Assembly: GCA_033721915.1 (NCBI GenBank)
Contig: JAWWAC010000002.1
Location: 1 to 64,000, forward strand
Source of the DNA: REBR01 sp033721915
GTDB taxonomy: Bacteria; Pseudomonadota; Gammaproteobacteria; Pseudomonadales; Oleiphilaceae
Length of the DNA: 64,000 nucleotides
Reading direction: 5' to 3'
Shown here: piece after piece, positions 28,281 to 35,993 of the stretch
Position numbering within the stretch: position 1 is the first letter of the stretch
Layout: the number at the start of each line of letters is the position of its first letter
Translations under genes and position numbers: made by a program
Notes under the pieces: model-generated
Database searches by the model: none
The model's input: the letters and a program-made list of their open reading frames with translations, nothing else
What the model was told of the DNA's origin: nothing

Positions 28281-29102
28281 TTGCAAGACGCCACACGGAA
28301 CCGGGATTATCAGCCCGGCCCCTATCGTTACAAGCTGACCCAGAGCCGGCCACGCTCCCCCAGCGCCCGGCGACTGCAGCAGCTGCTGCTGGGCTACCAC
28401 GACTTCCGCCAGGAGCGCCGCCATCACCCCCTCTCCGCGCTGGTGGACGCACTGGGGCAATGGCAGGCGGCCCGCCTGAGGGCCACCCACCGGGACCTGT
28501 ACCGGCTGCCCCGCTACCGGGAGGGGCTGGACTTTCTGCTGGACGACCTCTACGCACCCCGCAACTTCAGTCGCCGTGATGACGATGTGGACCGCATCTT
28601 CCCCACACTGGTGCGGTTGCTGCCGGAGTCCGCTCTGCACACCCTGTGCGAACTGGTGGAGCTGAACCTGATCAGCCAGCAGCTGGACCTGACACTGGCC
28701 CAGTCACTGCACCGGCACATGGGGGTGGACCTGGGCACCATGGCCCATCTCAGTTACGCCGATTACGCCCGTGGCTACCGCTACTGCGGCGATCATGAAA
28801 AGCGTCTGCGTCAGATCGAACTGGTGGCGGGAATCGGCCGTGACCTGCAGCGCTATGTCTCCAACCGGGCGCTGCGCATGGCACTGAGGGCCTGTGAGCG
28901 GCCCGCCGCCATGGCCGGCCTTGAGGAGCTGCACCGCTTTATCCGGGAAGGCTGCCGGGTATTCCGGGCCATGGACGGGGTGGAAGAACTGCTGGACCGG
29001 GTGGTGGCCCGTGAGAACTGGCTGCTGGCACAGATGCTCGCCGGGGAGCCACTGCCGGACCGGCTTCCGGAGCATCTGGCAGGGCCTCCTCCCGGTCAGT
29101 AA
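28281..29102 (+). CDS. Conserved hypothetical protein (FFLEE-motif-like)
   Basis: The 273-residue, mostly helical soluble protein shows YREGLDFLLDDLYAPRNFSRRDDDVDRIFPTLVRLLP. This resembles the conserved DLYAPRDFxxRDxDLxR core of FFLEE-motif proteins found in Marinobacter and Alcanivorax. The function is unknown. No ATG is available, so TTG at 28281 is the most likely start. It probably shares a transcript with the hydrolase upstream. The C-terminal half is Arg/Leu-rich with ENWLLAQMLAG near the end. Confidence 0.7.
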   Translation: MQDATRNRDYQPGPYRYKLTQSRPRSPSARRLQQLLLGYHDFRQERRHHPLSALVDALGQWQAARLRATHRDLYRLPRYREGLDFLLDDLYAPRNFSRRDDDVDRIFPTLVRLLPESALHTLCELVELNLISQQLDLTLAQSLHRHMGVDLGTMAHLSYADYARGYRYCGDHEKRLRQIELVAGIGRDLQRYVSNRALRMALRACERPAAMAGLEELHRFIREGCRVFRAMDGVEELLDRVVARENWLLAQMLAGEPLPDRLPEHLAGPPPGQ

Positions 29103-29120
29103 CCCTGCACCGGTGCCGGA

Positions 29121-29405
29121 TCAGTCCCGGCCGGCCACAAAGTTGTCCAGGTTCTGGCTCACTTCCTGCTCAATGCGCCCCTTGAAGGGCCTCAGCAGCA
29201 GGCCCAGCTCCAGGTGGATGGCAATGGCGGCGTCCTCCACCTGCAGCCAGCCCTTGGCCCCCATGCGTTTGAAGCGCAGCAGATCCCCGTCCCACTGGAA
29301 GTTGAGGTCGTAGTCACGGGCCAGATCGGCGGCCAGACGGTCCGCCGCCGCCACGGCTTTCTCGCGGCTCATGGCATGCTGGCGTCGGATATCGATTACG
29401 GCCAT
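29121..29405 (-). CDS. Polyhydroxyalkanoic acid system family protein
   Basis: Small protein of 94 residues beginning AVIDIRRQHAMSREKAVAAAD, with a central FQWDGDLLRFKRMGAKGWLQVED and LGLLLRPFKGRIEQEV. This matches the PHA-system (granule-region) family seen beside phasin and ubiE genes in pseudomonads. Its role is undefined. ATG at 29405 is chosen because RRQH close to the start is conserved; another ATG lies four codons upstream. Divergent from ubiE. Confidence 0.85.
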   Translation of the reverse strand: MAVIDIRRQHAMSREKAVAAADRLAADLARDYDLNFQWDGDLLRFKRMGAKGWLQVEDAAIAIHLELGLLLRPFKGRIEQEVSQNLDNFVAGRD

Positions 29406-29575
29406 GGAATTCCCCATTTCTGAACCGGCCTGGCCGGCTTACGGTGTATTGGGCAGCGCGGCTGCCGGAAACTGCGCCATTTTACGGCCCCAAGGCGGGC
29501 AATCAAGCGCCACACGCAAAGACAACGGCAGGTCCTGACGTTAGAATAGACCAACCACGATCAAGGGTGACAGCA

Positions 29576-30358
29576 ATGAACGAGCAAAAGCCAGCCAGCC
29601 CGGGCACGGAAGACGACAACAGCGCCACCCACTTTGGCTACCAGCAGGTGCCCAAAGGCGAGAAAGTCCGCCGCGTCGGCCAGGTCTTCTCCTCCGTGGC
29701 GGGCAAGTACGACCTGATGAACGACCTCATGTCCATGGGCGTACACCGGGTCTGGAAGCGCTTCACCATCGAGCTCAGCGGCGTGCGCAAGGGCCATCGT
29801 GTGCTGGACATTGCCGGCGGCACCGGGGATCTGACCATGCAGTTTGCCGACAGGGTCGGCGCCGATGGGCAGGTCATACTGGCGGACATCAACCAGGAAA
29901 TGATCCAGGTGGGCCGCGACCGCCTCACGGACCGTGGCTATGCCGGACGGGTGGAATACGTGCAGGCCAATGCCGAGGCACTGCCCTTCCCGGACAACTA
30001 TTTCGACACCATCAGCATTGCCTTCGGGCTGCGCAATGTCACCGACAAGGACCAAGCACTGCGGGAAATGACCCGCGTTCTGCGCCCCGGCGGCAAGCTG
30101 CTGGTGCTGGAGTTCTCCAAGCCGCCACAGGAGCTGGTAGGCAAGGCCTATGACCTGTACTCCTTCACCGCGCTGCCCATCATGGGCCGCCTGGTGGCCG
30201 GTGACGCGGACAGTTACCAGTACCTGGCGGAGTCCATCCGCATGCACCCGGACCAGGAAACCCTCAAGGGCATGATGGAAGAGGCCGGACTGGTCCAGTG
30301 CCGCTACCACAACATGACACTGGGCGTGGTGGCACTGCACAGCGGGGTCAAGCCCTGA
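29576..30358 (+). CDS. ubiE: Ubiquinone/menaquinone biosynthesis C-methyltransferase UbiE
   Basis: SAM-dependent C-methyltransferase in ubiquinone synthesis. The 260-residue protein has THFGYQQVPKGEKVRRVGQVFSSVAGKYDLMNDLMS, the SAM motif VLDIAGGTGDLT, and RPGGKLLVLEFSKP, all typical of UbiE. AAGGGTGA precedes the ATG at 29576. The stop overlaps the ubiJ start (TGATG), the beginning of a tight ubiE-ubiJ-ubiB operon. Confidence 0.97.
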   Translation: MNEQKPASPGTEDDNSATHFGYQQVPKGEKVRRVGQVFSSVAGKYDLMNDLMSMGVHRVWKRFTIELSGVRKGHRVLDIAGGTGDLTMQFADRVGADGQVILADINQEMIQVGRDRLTDRGYAGRVEYVQANAEALPFPDNYFDTISIAFGLRNVTDKDQALREMTRVLRPGGKLLVLEFSKPPQELVGKAYDLYSFTALPIMGRLVAGDADSYQYLAESIRMHPDQETLKGMMEEAGLVQCRYHNMTLGVVALHSGVKP

Positions 30359-30987
30359 TGTTCAGCACGCTCTACCAGGGGGCCCTGATGGCCGCCGAGA
30401 AGGTCCTCAACCAGGGGCTGTCTCTGGACAGTGCCGGCAATGCCGCCCTGCAGAGGGCCCTCACCGGTCCCATACAGGTGTGCATCAGCACCCCTGAGAT
30501 CCGGTTCTGGCTGCTGGGGGATGGCCAGCAGCTGCACCTGCAGCAGCACTGCGCCGAGCCCCCGGCGCTGGAAGTGCAGGGCAGCCTGCTGGGGCTTCTG
30601 GCCCTGTCACTGGGGGATCGCACACCGCTGCAGCAGGGCCGCGTGGTGCTGGACGGGGACGCCGCACTGGCCGGCCGCCTGCAGGCACTGCTGGAGAACC
30701 TGGACCCGGACTGGGAAGGGGCACTGGCGGAGCGCATCGGCGATGTGCCGGCCCACCTGCTGGGCAAACAACTGCGGCGCAGCCTGAAATGGGCCCGTGA
30801 GGCCCATGGCCGCCTGGAATCCATGGTGGCGGAATACCTGCATGAGGAAAGCCCGTCACTGCCGGGGCGTAACGAAAGCGAGGCGCTGTTCGGTGACATC
30901 GCCGAACTGCGACTGGCCGGCGACCGCCTTGAGGCGCGCATACAGCGCCTGCAGCCACCTCCAGCCGAATCCGGGGAGCCCCAGTGA
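30358..30987 (+). CDS. ubiJ: Ubiquinone biosynthesis accessory factor UbiJ (SCP2 domain)
   Basis: Lipid-binding accessory protein needed for aerobic ubiquinone synthesis. The 209-residue protein has an N-terminal SCP2 fold with ALQRALTGPIQVCI and QGSLLGLLALSLGD, and a C-terminal coiled-coil with AEYLHEESPSLPGRNE, as in UbiJ. The start codon overlaps the ubiE stop, and the last bases overlap ubiB by 4 bp. Confidence 0.92.
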   Translation: MFSTLYQGALMAAEKVLNQGLSLDSAGNAALQRALTGPIQVCISTPEIRFWLLGDGQQLHLQQHCAEPPALEVQGSLLGLLALSLGDRTPLQQGRVVLDGDAALAGRLQALLENLDPDWEGALAERIGDVPAHLLGKQLRRSLKWAREAHGRLESMVAEYLHEESPSLPGRNESEALFGDIAELRLAGDRLEARIQRLQPPPAESGEPQ

Positions 30988-32630
30988 CACGATTGCAGCG
31001 AGTGCTCCGCATTACTTGGGTGATCGGCAAATACCGCCTGGATGAGTTTCTCACGGCCCTGTCACTGCCACTGCAGGTGCGGGTGCTGCTGTGGTTCACC
31101 CCCTGGCGCCTGTTCCCCCGTCCGGCCCTCAACCGGGGCGAACGGCTGCGGCTGGCCCTGGAGGAGCTGGGGCCGGTGTTCGTGAAGTTCGGACAGATTC
31201 TCTCCACCCGGCGGGATCTGCTGCCCCAGGACATGGCCGACGCACTGCAGCAGCTGCAGGACCGGGTGCCGGCCTTTGACGGGGCCGTGTCACAGGCCAT
31301 TATCGAGCAGGACCTGGAAGCCCCGGTAAGTGAGTGTTTCGCCCGCTTCGACCAGAACCCCATGGCCTCCGCCTCAGTGGCACAGGTGCACTCCGCACGG
31401 CTGCACAACGACCTGGAAGTGGTGGTCAAGGTGATCCGCCCCGGCATCGAGCGGGTAATCCGCCAGGACATCGCCCTGATGTACCTGATGGCCGGCCTGC
31501 TGCAGCGCTTCTGGGAGGAGGGCCCCAGGCTGCGCCCGGTGGCAGTGGTGGCGGACTACGAACGCACCATTTTCGACGAGCTGGACCTGCAGCGGGAGGC
31601 GGCCAACGCCAGCCAGCTGCGGCGCAACTTCCCCGACTCCACACTGATCACCATCCCGGAAATCCACTGGCCACTGACACGGCGCCGTGTACTGGTGATG
31701 GAGCGGGTCTATGGCATCCCCGTGGCGGACACAGCGGCACTGCACAATGCCGGTGTGGACATGAAAGTCCTGGCGGAGCGGGGTGTGGAGATTTTCTTTA
31801 CCCAGGTCTTCCGTGACAGCTTCTTCCACGCGGACATGCACCCGGGGAATATCTTCGTGGACGCCACGGATCCGGCGGACCCGCGCTACATCGCCATCGA
31901 TTTCGGCATTATCGGCACCCTTACCCCCACGGACCAGAGCTACCTGGCCCGCAACCTGCTGGCCTTCTTCAACCGGGATTACCGTCAGGTGGCCCAGTTG
32001 CACATCCAGTCCGGCTGGGTGCCGGAGGAGACCCGGGTGGATGAGTTCGAATCCGCCATCCGCACCGTGTGCGAGCCCATATTCGAGCGCCCACTGAAAG
32101 ACATCTCCTTCGGGCTCTTTCTGCTGCGGCTGTTCGAGACCGCCCGACGCTTTCGCATGGAGGTACAGCCACAGCTGGTGCTGCTGCAGAAAACCCTGCT
32201 CAATGTGGAGGGCCTGGGACGCCAGCTGTACCCGGACCTGGACCTGTGGTCCACCGCCTACCCCTATCTGCAGCAGTGGATGCGGCGGCGTGTGGGCCCC
32301 ACCGGCCTGCTGGCCCAGCTGCGACAGCAGCTGCCGGACCTGCTGGAGCAGACACCGGAGATGCCACAGCTGATTCACGACGCACTGGCCCGCCTGGGTG
32401 ACACACAGGCCCCGCTGGTGCCGCAGCCGGCGCCCCCGGCTCCCAGAGCCTTCCCGGCATGGCGACTGGCGCTGGCCACAGGCTGTATACTGGGCGCCAT
32501 CATCTGGGCCGAGCCGTCACTGCAGCAGTGGCTGCGGGAGCTGCCCGGCCCCAGCTGGGCCCTTCTCGGTGCCGGTCTGGGTGTGCTGCTGCCGGGTTTC
32601 TGGCGACGGTCATCACAGCGTCATCTTTAA
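30984..32630 (+). CDS. ubiB: Ubiquinone biosynthesis regulatory protein kinase UbiB
   Basis: Atypical kinase/ATPase of the UbiB/ADCK family that supports ubiquinone synthesis at the membrane. The 548-residue protein has the diagnostic KxGQ motif in LGPVFVKFGQILSTRRDLLP, ASASVAQVHSARL in place of a normal glycine-rich loop, DMHPGNIF as the catalytic loop and AIDFGIIG for metal binding. Two hydrophobic segments close the C-terminus. Overlaps ubiJ by 4 bp; hisI begins about 90 bp later. Confidence 0.97.
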   Translation: MTRLQRVLRITWVIGKYRLDEFLTALSLPLQVRVLLWFTPWRLFPRPALNRGERLRLALEELGPVFVKFGQILSTRRDLLPQDMADALQQLQDRVPAFDGAVSQAIIEQDLEAPVSECFARFDQNPMASASVAQVHSARLHNDLEVVVKVIRPGIERVIRQDIALMYLMAGLLQRFWEEGPRLRPVAVVADYERTIFDELDLQREAANASQLRRNFPDSTLITIPEIHWPLTRRRVLVMERVYGIPVADTAALHNAGVDMKVLAERGVEIFFTQVFRDSFFHADMHPGNIFVDATDPADPRYIAIDFGIIGTLTPTDQSYLARNLLAFFNRDYRQVAQLHIQSGWVPEETRVDEFESAIRTVCEPIFERPLKDISFGLFLLRLFETARRFRMEVQPQLVLLQKTLLNVEGLGRQLYPDLDLWSTAYPYLQQWMRRRVGPTGLLAQLRQQLPDLLEQTPEMPQLIHDALARLGDTQAPLVPQPAPPAPRAFPAWRLALATGCILGAIIWAEPSLQQWLRELPGPSWALLGAGLGVLLPGFWRRSSQRHL

Positions 32631-32721
32631 GCGTCATTGTGCGCCACTGTCTGACCGGTGCACGCTCAACTGGCCACTTTCCCGAGGGGCCAAAGTCTTA
32701 ACTGAAAGGAGTCTGTCACCC

Positions 32722-33123
32722 ATGTCCCACAACAGCGACTGGCTGGATCAGGTTGCCTGGAATGACCAGGGACTGGTACCGGCCATTGCCCAGGATGCCC
32801 AAGACGGCACCCTGCTGATGATGGCCTGGATGAACCGCGAGGCACTGGCACTGACGGTGGAAAAGGGCGAGGCGGTGTACTGGTCCCGCTCCCGTCAGTC
32901 CCTCTGGCACAAGGGAGAGCAGTCCGGCCATACACAGACCCTGCACAGCCTGCACATCGACTGCGACAACGATGTGATACTGATGAAGGTGGACCAGAAA
33001 GGGGGCATTGCCTGCCACACGGGCCGTCACTCCTGCTTTTACCGGGAGTACCGCGACGGGGCCTGGGTCAGCACGCTGGATGTGATCAGGGACCCGGACA
33101 GCATCTACGGGCCGTCCTCCTGA
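32722..33123 (+). CDS. hisI: Phosphoribosyl-AMP cyclohydrolase
   Basis: Third step of histidine synthesis, opening the adenine ring of PR-AMP. The 133-residue protein has LMMAWMNREALALT, YWSRSRQSLWHKGEQSGH and the zinc-binding CHTGRHSCFYR. It is separate from hisE, unlike the fused hisIE of E. coli and as in pseudomonads. AAAGGAG lies about 14 bases upstream. Confidence 0.96.
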   Translation: MSHNSDWLDQVAWNDQGLVPAIAQDAQDGTLLMMAWMNREALALTVEKGEAVYWSRSRQSLWHKGEQSGHTQTLHSLHIDCDNDVILMKVDQKGGIACHTGRHSCFYREYRDGAWVSTLDVIRDPDSIYGPSS

Positions 33124-33179
33124 GGGCACAGCGCAGCGGCCCCATGCCATAACGCCCCGTAACGGAGGGAGAAGAGACC

Positions 33180-33512
33180 ATGAGCGATGTACTCAAGACA
33201 CTTACAGCGGTGCTGGAAGAGCGCCGCCAGAAGGCGGACCCGGACAGCTCCTATGTGGCGCAGCTCCACAGCAAGGGGCTGAACAAGATCCTGGAGAAAG
33301 TGGGCGAGGAATGCACCGAGACACTGCTGGCGGCCAAGGACGCGGAGCACAGTGGCGACAACAGGGCACTGGTGAGCGAAACCGCCGATCTGTGGTTCCA
33401 CACACTGGTGATGCTCTCCCACAGGGGCACGGATGCCCAGGCGGTTCTGGACGAACTGGCAAGGCGTTTCGACCTGTCCGGCCTGGATGAGAAAGCCGCG
33501 CGGTCCTCTTAG
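33180..33512 (+). CDS. hisE: Phosphoribosyl-ATP pyrophosphatase
   Basis: Second step of histidine synthesis. The 110-residue all-alpha MazG-like protein has SYVAQLHSKGLNKILEKVGEECTETLLA, with the EExxE metal-binding cluster, and ADLWFHTLVML. ACGGAGGGAGA precedes the start. It follows hisI by 56 bp and leads into tatA, the order seen in Pseudomonas. Confidence 0.96.
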   Translation: MSDVLKTLTAVLEERRQKADPDSSYVAQLHSKGLNKILEKVGEECTETLLAAKDAEHSGDNRALVSETADLWFHTLVMLSHRGTDAQAVLDELARRFDLSGLDEKAARSS

Positions 33513-33584
33513 GCCGCACCCGTAAACCATGGCATAATGCCACGATCAGACGGCCGCCTGTAGCGGCCCCTTAAGGAGACTATC

Positions 33585-33869
33585 ATGGGTGGTATCAGTA
33601 TCTGGCAACTGCTGATCGTACTGGCCATTGTGGCCCTGTTGTTCGGCACCAAGAAACTGCGCGGCATTGGCGGTGATCTCGGTGGCGCCATCAGGGGCTT
33701 CAAGAAAGCCATCAGCGACGAGGACCAGAAATCCGACGACGCCGATGACACGGATGAAGGGAAGGAAACCGCCTCACTGCAACAGCAGAAGCAGCAGAAA
33801 GAACAGGCCCAGTCGTCCGATGGCAGTGACACCGCAGGCAGCGGCAAGAAGAGCAAGAGCCGCCACTGA
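33585..33869 (+). CDS. tatA: Sec-independent protein translocase TatA
   Basis: Pore-forming subunit of the twin-arginine export system. The 94-residue protein has one N-terminal transmembrane helix, the FGTKKLRGIGGDLG amphipathic helix with conserved FG, and a Gln/Ser/Lys-rich hydrophilic tail. It exports folded clients such as the PhoD phosphatase at 14.4-16.4 kb. Confidence 0.95.
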   Translation: MGGISIWQLLIVLAIVALLFGTKKLRGIGGDLGGAIRGFKKAISDEDQKSDDADDTDEGKETASLQQQKQQKEQAQSSDGSDTAGSGKKSKSRH

Positions 33870-33913
33870 GCCTTGCTGACTCTGGCAGAGGGCAGCGGTT
33901 TTCTGACTGGCCA

Positions 33914-33943
33914 CTGGCCTGATCCCACAGGCCGGTCCTTTTT
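33914..33943 (+). terminator. Attenuator-like hairpin between tatA and tatB
   Basis: CTGGCCTG (33914-33921), loop ATCCCA and CAGGCCGG (33928-33935) form an 8-bp stem with one G-U pair, followed by TCCTTTTT. It could partly terminate transcription and keep TatA more abundant than TatB and TatC. Confidence 0.5.
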
Positions 33944-33960
33944 CACGGGAAAGCAGCACT

Positions 33961-34512
33961 ATGTTTGATCTGGGCTTTCTGGAACTGATGGTGTGCGGCG
34001 TCATCGCCCTGCTGGTGCTGGGCCCGGAGCGCCTGCCCGGCGCCGCCCGTGCCGCCGGGGAATGGATAGGCCGTGCCCGCCGCATCACCCGCCAGTTCAC
34101 CGAGGAGCTGGACCGGCAGGTCGGGGCGGATGAAATCCGCGAGCAGCTGCGCCGTGAACAGAGCGAAGTGGGTTACGAGGACATACAGCGCAATGTGCAG
34201 GAAGCGCTGGATGAGGCCAAAAAGTACGAGCACCTGATCGAGCCCCAGCACAGCAAGCCTTCCCCGGAAAATACCCCGGCCGGGGAAAAGCCCCGACTGA
34301 ACCCGGCCACCGCCGTGCGACAGCGCCGCAGCGGTCCAGAGCCCTCAGTGGATAAAGAGCCCTCAGCAGATAAAGAGCCCTCAGCGGGTAAAGAGCCCTC
34401 AGCGGGTCATAAACCCTCAGCCGATGAAGAATCCCCGGCTGTGAAAGAGCCTTCAGCGAATGACAACAACCCACAAAACGCCCCCTCAAGGCCCGGCCGC
34501 GACCCTTCATGA
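33961..34512 (+). CDS. tatB: Sec-independent protein translocase TatB
   Basis: TatB forms the receptor with TatC. The 183-residue protein starts MFDLGFLELMVCGVIALLVLGPERLP, with the conserved GPERLP after the membrane helix. The long tail (from about residue 100) ends in a proline/acid/lysine-rich low-complexity stretch built from six-residue units like EPSADK, encoded by the 18-bp repeats at 34339-34464. The tail is longer than in E. coli TatB and is expected to be disordered. Overlaps tatC by 4 bp. Confidence 0.94.
   Translation: MFDLGFLELMVCGVIALLVLGPERLPGAARAAGEWIGRARRITRQFTEELDRQVGADEIREQLRREQSEVGYEDIQRNVQEALDEAKKYEHLIEPQHSKPSPENTPAGEKPRLNPATAVRQRRSGPEPSVDKEPSADKEPSAGKEPSAGHKPSADEESPAVKEPSANDNNPQNAPSRPGRDPS
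34339..34464 (+). repeat. Seven 18-bp tandem repeats within tatB
   Basis: Consecutive 18-bp units beginning GAGCCCTCAG start at 34339, 34357, 34375 and 34393, followed by three more diverged units up to 34464. Each encodes a hexapeptide of the EPSADK type. The first four are nearly identical, so the array probably varies in length between strains. Confidence 0.85.
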
Positions 34513-35279
34513 GCGAGACTAACCACTCCGAAGACCAGAGCATGCCACTGGTGGCGCACCTGATCGAGCTGCGCAACCGGCTGCTGCGCTCGGTACTGTC
34601 GATACTGCTGGTCTTTCTGCCACTGTACCCCTTTGCGAATACCCTCTACGCCTGGCTGTCTGAGCCACTGAGGGCCTATCTGCCGGAAGGCAGCTCCATG
34701 ATCGCCACGGATGTGGCCGCGCCCTTCTTTGCGCCACTGAAGCTGACACTGGTGCTGGCGGTTTTCCTGGCCATACCCTACCTGCTTTACCAGGTATGGA
34801 GCTTTATCGCCCCGGGGCTGTACCGCCACGAGAAGAAACTGGCCATGCCGCTGCTGGCCTCCTCGGTGCTGCTGTTCTATCTGGGGGCGGTGTTTGCCTA
34901 TTTCGTGGTCTTCCCCGTGGTGTTCGGCTTTTTCACCTCCGTGGGGCCCGCCGAGGTGACCATGATGACGGACATGAGCAGCTACCTGGATTTTGTCCTG
35001 AAGATGCTGTTCGCCTTTGGCGTGGCCTTCGAGATCCCCATTGCCACGGTGCTGCTGGTGATCACCGGCGCCACCAGCGTGGCCTCACTGCGGGCGAAAC
35101 GCCCCTATGTGGTGGTGGGCTGCTTTGTCATCGGCATGCTGCTGACACCACCGGACATCATCTCCCAGACATTGCTGGCGGTGCCCATGTGGCTGCTGTT
35201 CGAGCTGGGCATCCTGTTCAGCCTGACCGTGGAGCGCCGCCGCGAGGAGCGCGAGGCCGTGGACGAAGAGCAGCCATGA
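34509..35279 (+). CDS. tatC: Sec-independent protein translocase TatC
   Basis: Core six-helix Tat subunit that recognises twin-arginine signals. The 256-residue protein has MPLVAHLIELRNRLLRSVL, FxKLTLVLAV-like helix 2, YQVWSFIAPGLYRHEKK and the conserved Phe/Glu-containing core FAFGVAFEIPIATVLL. The start overlaps tatB and the stop overlaps rsmE (ATGA), so the cluster is tightly coupled. Confidence 0.97.
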   Translation: MSETNHSEDQSMPLVAHLIELRNRLLRSVLSILLVFLPLYPFANTLYAWLSEPLRAYLPEGSSMIATDVAAPFFAPLKLTLVLAVFLAIPYLLYQVWSFIAPGLYRHEKKLAMPLLASSVLLFYLGAVFAYFVVFPVVFGFFTSVGPAEVTMMTDMSSYLDFVLKMLFAFGVAFEIPIATVLLVITGATSVASLRAKRPYVVVGCFVIGMLLTPPDIISQTLLAVPMWLLFELGILFSLTVERRREEREAVDEEQP

Positions 35280-35983
35280 ACCTGCTGCTGCTGGGTGAGA
35301 AGGCGCTGACCGCACCGGACCGGGCGCGAATCACTGGCCGTTCACTGGCCCACCTGCGGGACATCCGCCACCTGGCGGTGGGGGATGCGTTCCCCGCCGG
35401 CATTGTCAACGGCCTTCAGGGCAGCGCCCGCGTCCTGTCATTGACCACGGAGCAGGCGGAACTGGCACTGGACTGCCATCAGCCACCACCGCCGCCACTG
35501 CCACTGACTCTGGTACTGGCACTGCCAAGGCCCAAGATGCTGCGGCGTGTGATACAGACGGTGGTGGCCATGGGGGTCAAGGAGCTGGTGCTGATCAACA
35601 GCGTCAAGGTGGAGAAAAGCTACTGGCAGACACCCCGCCTTGAGGGGGAGTCACTGGATGAGCAGATCACGCTGGGGCTGGAGCAGGCCATGGACACCCG
35701 CTGGCCGCGCATCACCCTGGAGAGGCGTTTCCGCCCCTTCGTGGAAGACCGGCTGGCCCAACTGGCCGCGGACAGCCGGCGGCTGATTGCCCACCCGGGC
35801 AGCGAGCAGCCCTGCCCCAGGGCACTGGAAGAGCCGGTCACCCTATGCGTGGGCCCCGAGGGGGGCTTTATTCCCTTTGAGGTGGACCTGATCCGTGAGC
35901 AGGGATTCGAGCCGGTCCACCTGGGGCCGCGCATACTGCGGGTGGAGAATGCCGTGCCGGCATTACTGGCGCGGCTGTTTTAG
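35276..35983 (+). CDS. rsmE: 16S rRNA (uracil1498-N3)-methyltransferase
   Basis: SPOUT-family rRNA methyltransferase. The 235-residue protein has LALPRPKMLRRVIQTVVAMGVKELVLINS, the knot motif LCVGPEGGFIPFEVDLI and LGPRILRVENAVPALLARL at the C-terminus. The ATG overlaps the tatC stop, so the true start is 35276 rather than the longer open frame upstream, which is a shadow of tatC. Confidence 0.95.
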   Translation: MNLLLLGEKALTAPDRARITGRSLAHLRDIRHLAVGDAFPAGIVNGLQGSARVLSLTTEQAELALDCHQPPPPPLPLTLVLALPRPKMLRRVIQTVVAMGVKELVLINSVKVEKSYWQTPRLEGESLDEQITLGLEQAMDTRWPRITLERRFRPFVEDRLAQLAADSRRLIAHPGSEQPCPRALEEPVTLCVGPEGGFIPFEVDLIREQGFEPVHLGPRILRVENAVPALLARLF

Positions 35984-35993
35984 TGGCAGCCGT

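Noticed and set aside
34339..34464. Tandem repeat considered as a CRISPR array
   Set aside because: Units are 18 bp with no spacers and lie in frame within tatB.
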